39,747 bases of DNA from an uncultured Sandaracinus sp. (GTDB taxonomy: Bacteria > Myxococcota_A > Polyangia > Polyangiales > Sandaracinaceae). The DNA lies in assembly GCA_903828805.1 (NCBI GenBank), contig CAIKNO010000188.1, forward strand, positions 1 to 39,747, in the 5' to 3' direction. The translations under genes and the position numbers were made by a program. The notes beneath the pieces were generated by a model, which saw only the letters and a program-made list of their open reading frames with translations, made no database searches and had not been told where the DNA came from. Positions 35,965 through 39,747 of the stretch are shown piece by piece. Position 1 is the stretch's first letter. Each line of letters starts with the position of its first letter.

Positions 35965-36750
35965 ATGTCGGAACCCCGGGTGCTGCTCGAGCGTGATGGT
36001 GCGGTCGCCACGCTCGTCCTCGACGACGCGCGCCGCAAGAACGTGATGACCCCGGAGCTCGGCGCGAGCCTCCGTGCCCGCGTCGAGGAACTGCGCGCGG
36101 ACCCCTCGGTGCGGGCCGTCGTGCTCGTCGGCGCCGAAGGGACGTTCTCGGGGGGCGGGGATCTCTCGATGCTGGAGCGGTTGAGGACCCTCGGTGCGGC
36201 GGAGACCGAGGCGTTCATGCTCGATTTCTACGCCCGCTATCTCTCCATCACGACCCTCGAGGTCCCGACGGTGGCGGCGGTGCAGGGCGCGGCCATCGGA
36301 GCCGGGCTCTGTGTGGCGCTCGCCTGCGACCTCTGTGTCGTCGACGAAGATGCGCGCCTCGCGCTGAATTTCGCGAAGCTCGGATTGCACCCCGGGATGG
36401 GCGCGACCCACCTCGCTCCGTGGCGCGCGGGTGCGATGCGCGGCGCGGAGCTGCTCTACACCGGCCGGCGTTTCGACGGCCGAGAGGCGGTGCGGCTCGG
36501 GCTCGCGCTCGAGGCGCTCCCGGCGTCGGACGTGCGGGCGCGGGCCGAAGCGCTGGCGAGGGACATCGCCGGGAGCGCTCCGCTCGCGATCCGAGGGCTG
36601 AAGCGCTCGCTCCGGGTCGACCCGGACGCGCTCGGGCGCGCCCTCGCGCACGAGGCTCGCGAGCAGGCCGTCAGCTATGCGAGCGCCGACCTCGGCGAGG
36701 GATTGAGGGCCGCGGTCGAGCGGCGGTCCCCTTCGTTCGAAGGCGCTTGA
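35965..36750 (+). CDS. Enoyl-CoA hydratase/isomerase family protein
   Basis: VATLVLDDARRKNVMTPEL, VLVGAEGTFSGGGDLSML, VPTVAAVQGAAIGAGLCVALACDLCV. Confidence 0.93.
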   Translation: MSEPRVLLERDGAVATLVLDDARRKNVMTPELGASLRARVEELRADPSVRAVVLVGAEGTFSGGGDLSMLERLRTLGAAETEAFMLDFYARYLSITTLEVPTVAAVQGAAIGAGLCVALACDLCVVDEDARLALNFAKLGLHPGMGATHLAPWRAGAMRGAELLYTGRRFDGREAVRLGLALEALPASDVRARAEALARDIAGSAPLAIRGLKRSLRVDPDALGRALAHEAREQAVSYASADLGEGLRAAVERRSPSFEGA

Positions 36751-36841
36751 ACCCGGTCCGACCGCGGAGCGCGCGAGGCGTTCGGCCGCGCCGGAACCTT
36801 CCCCGACGGGCGGAGTTCGAACGGGCTACACTCGGGACGCC

Positions 36842-38668
36842 ATGCCCTCCCTGAAGTGGATCCGCCCCGAGGGTCGCCCGAGGGTGTTCTCGATCTTCAA
36901 GAAGCTCACGTCGATCGGCCGCGCTGGCGCGAACGACGTGCAGATCGACCATCGCTCGCTGGCCGATCACCACGCGCAGATCGTCTTCGACGGCCGGGAG
37001 TTCAACCTCAACGAGGTCGATCCCGACGGCGAACTGCTCATCAACGGCAAGAAGAAGCGTCGATGCCGGATCCAGCACGCGGACCGCCTGACGGTCGGTG
37101 AGGTCGAGCTCGTGTTCTCCGCGTTCGACGAGGGCGATGGGCGCGCGTCGTCGGCCGACGACGACGGCGACGAGACGGCGGCCGACGTGACGGGCCTGCG
37201 CAAGCTGCACGAGCTCAGCCTTCGCTTGATGCAAGGCCGCACGATGGGCGAGCAGCTCGAGCTGCTGATGGACGCGGTCATCGATGCGACCAGCGCGGCC
37301 AAGGGCTTCCTCGTGCTCCTCGAGAACGGCGAGACGAAGATCACCGTCGCCCGGCACCTCTCGGGGCGCCCGCTGCCCGAGGCCGATCAGCTGCTGAGCG
37401 ACTCGATCGTCAAGCGCGTGCTGGAGACGAGGCAGCCGCTCATCGTCAGCGACGCGTCGAACGACACGCTCTTCCGCGGCAGCGCCAGCGTCATGAACCT
37501 GCAGGTCGCGTCCGTGATGTGCGCGCCCCTCTTGGTGCAAGGGCAACTGCTCGGGCTCATCTACGTCGGCAACGACACGGTCCGCGGGCTCTTCGAGGAG
37601 CGCACCCTGGACGTGATGACCATCTTCGCCTCCCAGGCGTCGCTGCTGCTCCAGAACGCGATGCTCCTCGATCAGTTGCGGACCGATCGAGATCAGCTCT
37701 CCCGCCAGCTCGACGAGAAGAGCTTCGGCGACATCGTCGGCACGAGCCCGTCTCTCGTCGAGGTGTTCCGCAAGGTGGAGCGGGTCGCCGGGACCGACAT
37801 CTCGGTCCTGATCACCGGCGAGACCGGCACCGGCAAGGAATTGATCGCGCGCGAGCTGCACCGCCGCTCCGCGCGCAGGCAGGGCCCGTTCGTGGTGGTC
37901 AACTGCGGCGCGATTCCCGAGAATCTCATGGAGAGCGAGCTCTTCGGGCACGCGCGCGGCGCTTTCACCGGCGCGGTCGCCACCCGGCAGGGGAAGTTCC
38001 AGGCGGCGAGCGGCGGCACGCTCTTCCTCGACGAGATCGGGGAGATGCAGATGTCTCTCCAGGTGAAGCTCCTGCGCGCGCTGCAGGAGAAGATCGTGAT
38101 GAAGGTCGGCGAGAACCGCGCGGAGCGGGTCGACATCCGCGTCGTGGCTGCGACGCACCGACACCTCGAGGAGGAGATCCGCAAGGGCGGATTCCGCGAG
38201 GATCTCTACTACCGACTCAACGTCGTGAACCTGCATCTGCCGGCGCTGCGCGAGCGTGGTGACGATGTCGTCCTGCTCTCCAAGTTCCTTCTTCAGAAGC
38301 ACGCGGAGGAGTTGAACCCCCGGGTCAAGGGCTTCACCCCGAACGCGCTCATCGCGGTGCGCAAGTACGACTGGCCCGGCAACGTTCGGCAGCTTGAGAA
38401 CCGGATCAAGAAGGCGGTCGTCCTGTGCGACAAGACCCTGATCGGCCCCGAAGATCTCGATCTCTTCCCCGAGGCCCTCGCTCCGATCATGTCGCTCACG
38501 CAGGCGCGCGAGGACTTCCAGAGGCGCTACATCCTCGAGGTTCTCGACCGCAACAACGGGAACCGCACGAAGACCGCGCGTGATCTCGGGGTCGATCCGC
38601 GGACGATCTTTCGCTATCTCGAGGGCATGCCGGATGCGCCGGAGCCGGGGACGACAGGATCCGAGTGA
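36842..38668 (+). CDS. FHA-GAF-AAA+ sigma-54-dependent transcriptional regulator, Fis-type HTH
   Basis: FHA SIGRAGANDVQIDHRSLADHHAQI; GAF; Walker A GETGTGKELIARELH; GAFTGA; C-terminal NRTKTARDLGVDPRTIFRYL. Confidence 0.96.
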   Translation: MPSLKWIRPEGRPRVFSIFKKLTSIGRAGANDVQIDHRSLADHHAQIVFDGREFNLNEVDPDGELLINGKKKRRCRIQHADRLTVGEVELVFSAFDEGDGRASSADDDGDETAADVTGLRKLHELSLRLMQGRTMGEQLELLMDAVIDATSAAKGFLVLLENGETKITVARHLSGRPLPEADQLLSDSIVKRVLETRQPLIVSDASNDTLFRGSASVMNLQVASVMCAPLLVQGQLLGLIYVGNDTVRGLFEERTLDVMTIFASQASLLLQNAMLLDQLRTDRDQLSRQLDEKSFGDIVGTSPSLVEVFRKVERVAGTDISVLITGETGTGKELIARELHRRSARRQGPFVVVNCGAIPENLMESELFGHARGAFTGAVATRQGKFQAASGGTLFLDEIGEMQMSLQVKLLRALQEKIVMKVGENRAERVDIRVVAATHRHLEEEIRKGGFREDLYYRLNVVNLHLPALRERGDDVVLLSKFLLQKHAEELNPRVKGFTPNALIAVRKYDWPGNVRQLENRIKKAVVLCDKTLIGPEDLDLFPEALAPIMSLTQAREDFQRRYILEVLDRNNGNRTKTARDLGVDPRTIFRYLEGMPDAPEPGTTGSE

Positions 38669-38831
38669 GCGCGAACGATCCCCTGCGGCGACCGGGCGTG
38701 GGCGGGGGCTGACACCGATGTCGCGGCGCCGCGGATCGACCGTGATCCTGACCGGGCGAAACGGCTTCGTTTCGAGGGATTCGAGGCCTTCGTCGGGCCG
38801 TGGCACCGGGGGTGCATCCGTGTGGGGCAGG

Positions 38832-39353
38832 ATGTCGATCCGCGTCGCGGTGCTGGGGACCCTCTCGATGGGCTGCGTCACGCAGAACATCCAGTTCGAC
38901 CTTCCGGAGGATTTTCCGCCTTCGGTCGAGTCGTCTCCGCGGGCGTTGCATCCCATCCACGAGGTCGTCCGCGTCGAGGACGTCGAGCCGACGGGGGACG
39001 GCGGAGGGTCGTCCCAGGAGATCCGGCTGGAGGTCGAGGTGCGCGACCCGAACCTCGATCAGCGCCTGCAATTCAAGGTGTTCCTGGACTTCAACGCCGC
39101 CGATCCGCTCGGCGCGCGGGTCATCTACGAGGGGAGCATCCCGCCGTCCGGCGCGCTCGTGCGTCCGGTGTCGGTCACGCTGCCCCGGGTGGTGGTCGCC
39201 TCCCCGGGGTGTCACCGGCTCGAGATGTTCGTGTCGGGCGGCTTCCAGCCCGCCCCGCGCAACCGGGAACCCGCGTTCGAAGGGGACCTCGGCTCGGCGA
39301 CGTGGTGGGTCGCGAGCGGGCCTTCGCCGGTGGACATGACGAGGTGTCCGTGA
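38832..39353 (+). CDS. Putative lipoprotein
   Basis: MSIRVAVLGTLSMGC lipobox; GTGA overlap with the next ORF. Confidence 0.65.
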   Translation: MSIRVAVLGTLSMGCVTQNIQFDLPEDFPPSVESSPRALHPIHEVVRVEDVEPTGDGGGSSQEIRLEVEVRDPNLDQRLQFKVFLDFNAADPLGARVIYEGSIPPSGALVRPVSVTLPRVVVASPGCHRLEMFVSGGFQPAPRNREPAFEGDLGSATWWVASGPSPVDMTRCP

Positions 39354-39747
39354 TCCCGTCTCACGACCGGTACGGTGTCCACGATGCTCCCGCCATCCCG
39401 GCCGCGCGCCATGCGGGGTTCTGGGGGGGATCGCGGTCGCTCCTGGCCCGTGCGCTCGCGGTGAGCGTGTCGGCGTGGGTGGCGGTTGGCTGCGCGCTGG
39501 TGATCGACGTCGATGACGTCCGGCCGGAGAACCGATGCGACGTCTCGGCGTCGTGCCGGGCGGGCCGCTGTGATCCCGACCTCTCGATGTGCGTCGATGA
39601 TCCCGACGCGCCCTACGAGTTCGTTCTTTCGCTGGTGCTGCCGGAGAGCGACGCCGACGGTCGTCCGGTGTTGACGACGGGCGTCGGTCCCTTCGTGGCG
39701 ACGGCGGGCGATGCCTCGGCGGACGTGCTGGTGAAGCGGCCCGTGCC
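39350..39747 (+). CDS. Putative lipoprotein, N-terminal part, truncated by window end
   Basis: GTG start; signal LLARALAVSVSAWVAVGC; Cys-rich CDVSASCRAGRCDPDLSMC; frame open to window end (absent from ORF track because it has no stop). Confidence 0.6.
   Translation, partial: MIPSHDRYGVHDAPAIPAARHAGFWGGSRSLLARALAVSVSAWVAVGCALVIDVDDVRPENRCDVSASCRAGRCDPDLSMCVDDPDAPYEFVLSLVLPESDADGRPVLTTGVGPFVATAGDASADVLVKRPV

Noticed and set aside
36671-38956. 761-aa minus-strand ORF antisense to the FHA regulator
   Set aside because: Shadow frame of a confident sigma-54 activator.

Overview
GC-rich window from what looks like a myxobacterium-like genome (inferred from DAG-rich lipoproteins, a PilZ-like protein and an FHA-GAF sigma-54 activator; no taxonomic search was run). 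Main contents: a type IV pilus minor-pilin operon (pilin C-terminus, PilV, PilW, PilX, PilY1, lipoprotein); a TerB-like / coiled-coil / OmpA-like envelope cluster; a D-cysteine desulfhydrase-family enzyme; a large OmpA protein; an xseB operon with a repeat-bearing PilZ-like protein; a scramblase-family protein converging on three tandem AIM24-family paralogs; rpsU; clpB; an SDR; moaD-moaE; an orphan ABC substrate-binding lipoprotein; a DUF2723 membrane protein; a GAF-GGDEF diguanylate cyclase; an elongator tRNA-Met; B12-dependent ribonucleotide reductase (nrdJ); an enoyl-CoA hydratase; an FHA-GAF-sigma-54 regulator; and several lipoproteins. No CRISPR, transposon or prophage signature was seen. 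Best leads: the scramblase + 3x AIM24 module, a MoaD with an extra Ala after its Gly-Gly tail preceded by a 16-codon coupled leader ORF, a recurring -10-like motif placed 8-9 nt before start codons (predicted leaderless transcripts), a hairpin whose ends are the stop codons of two convergent genes, and a tandemly amplified terminator downstream of nrdJ.
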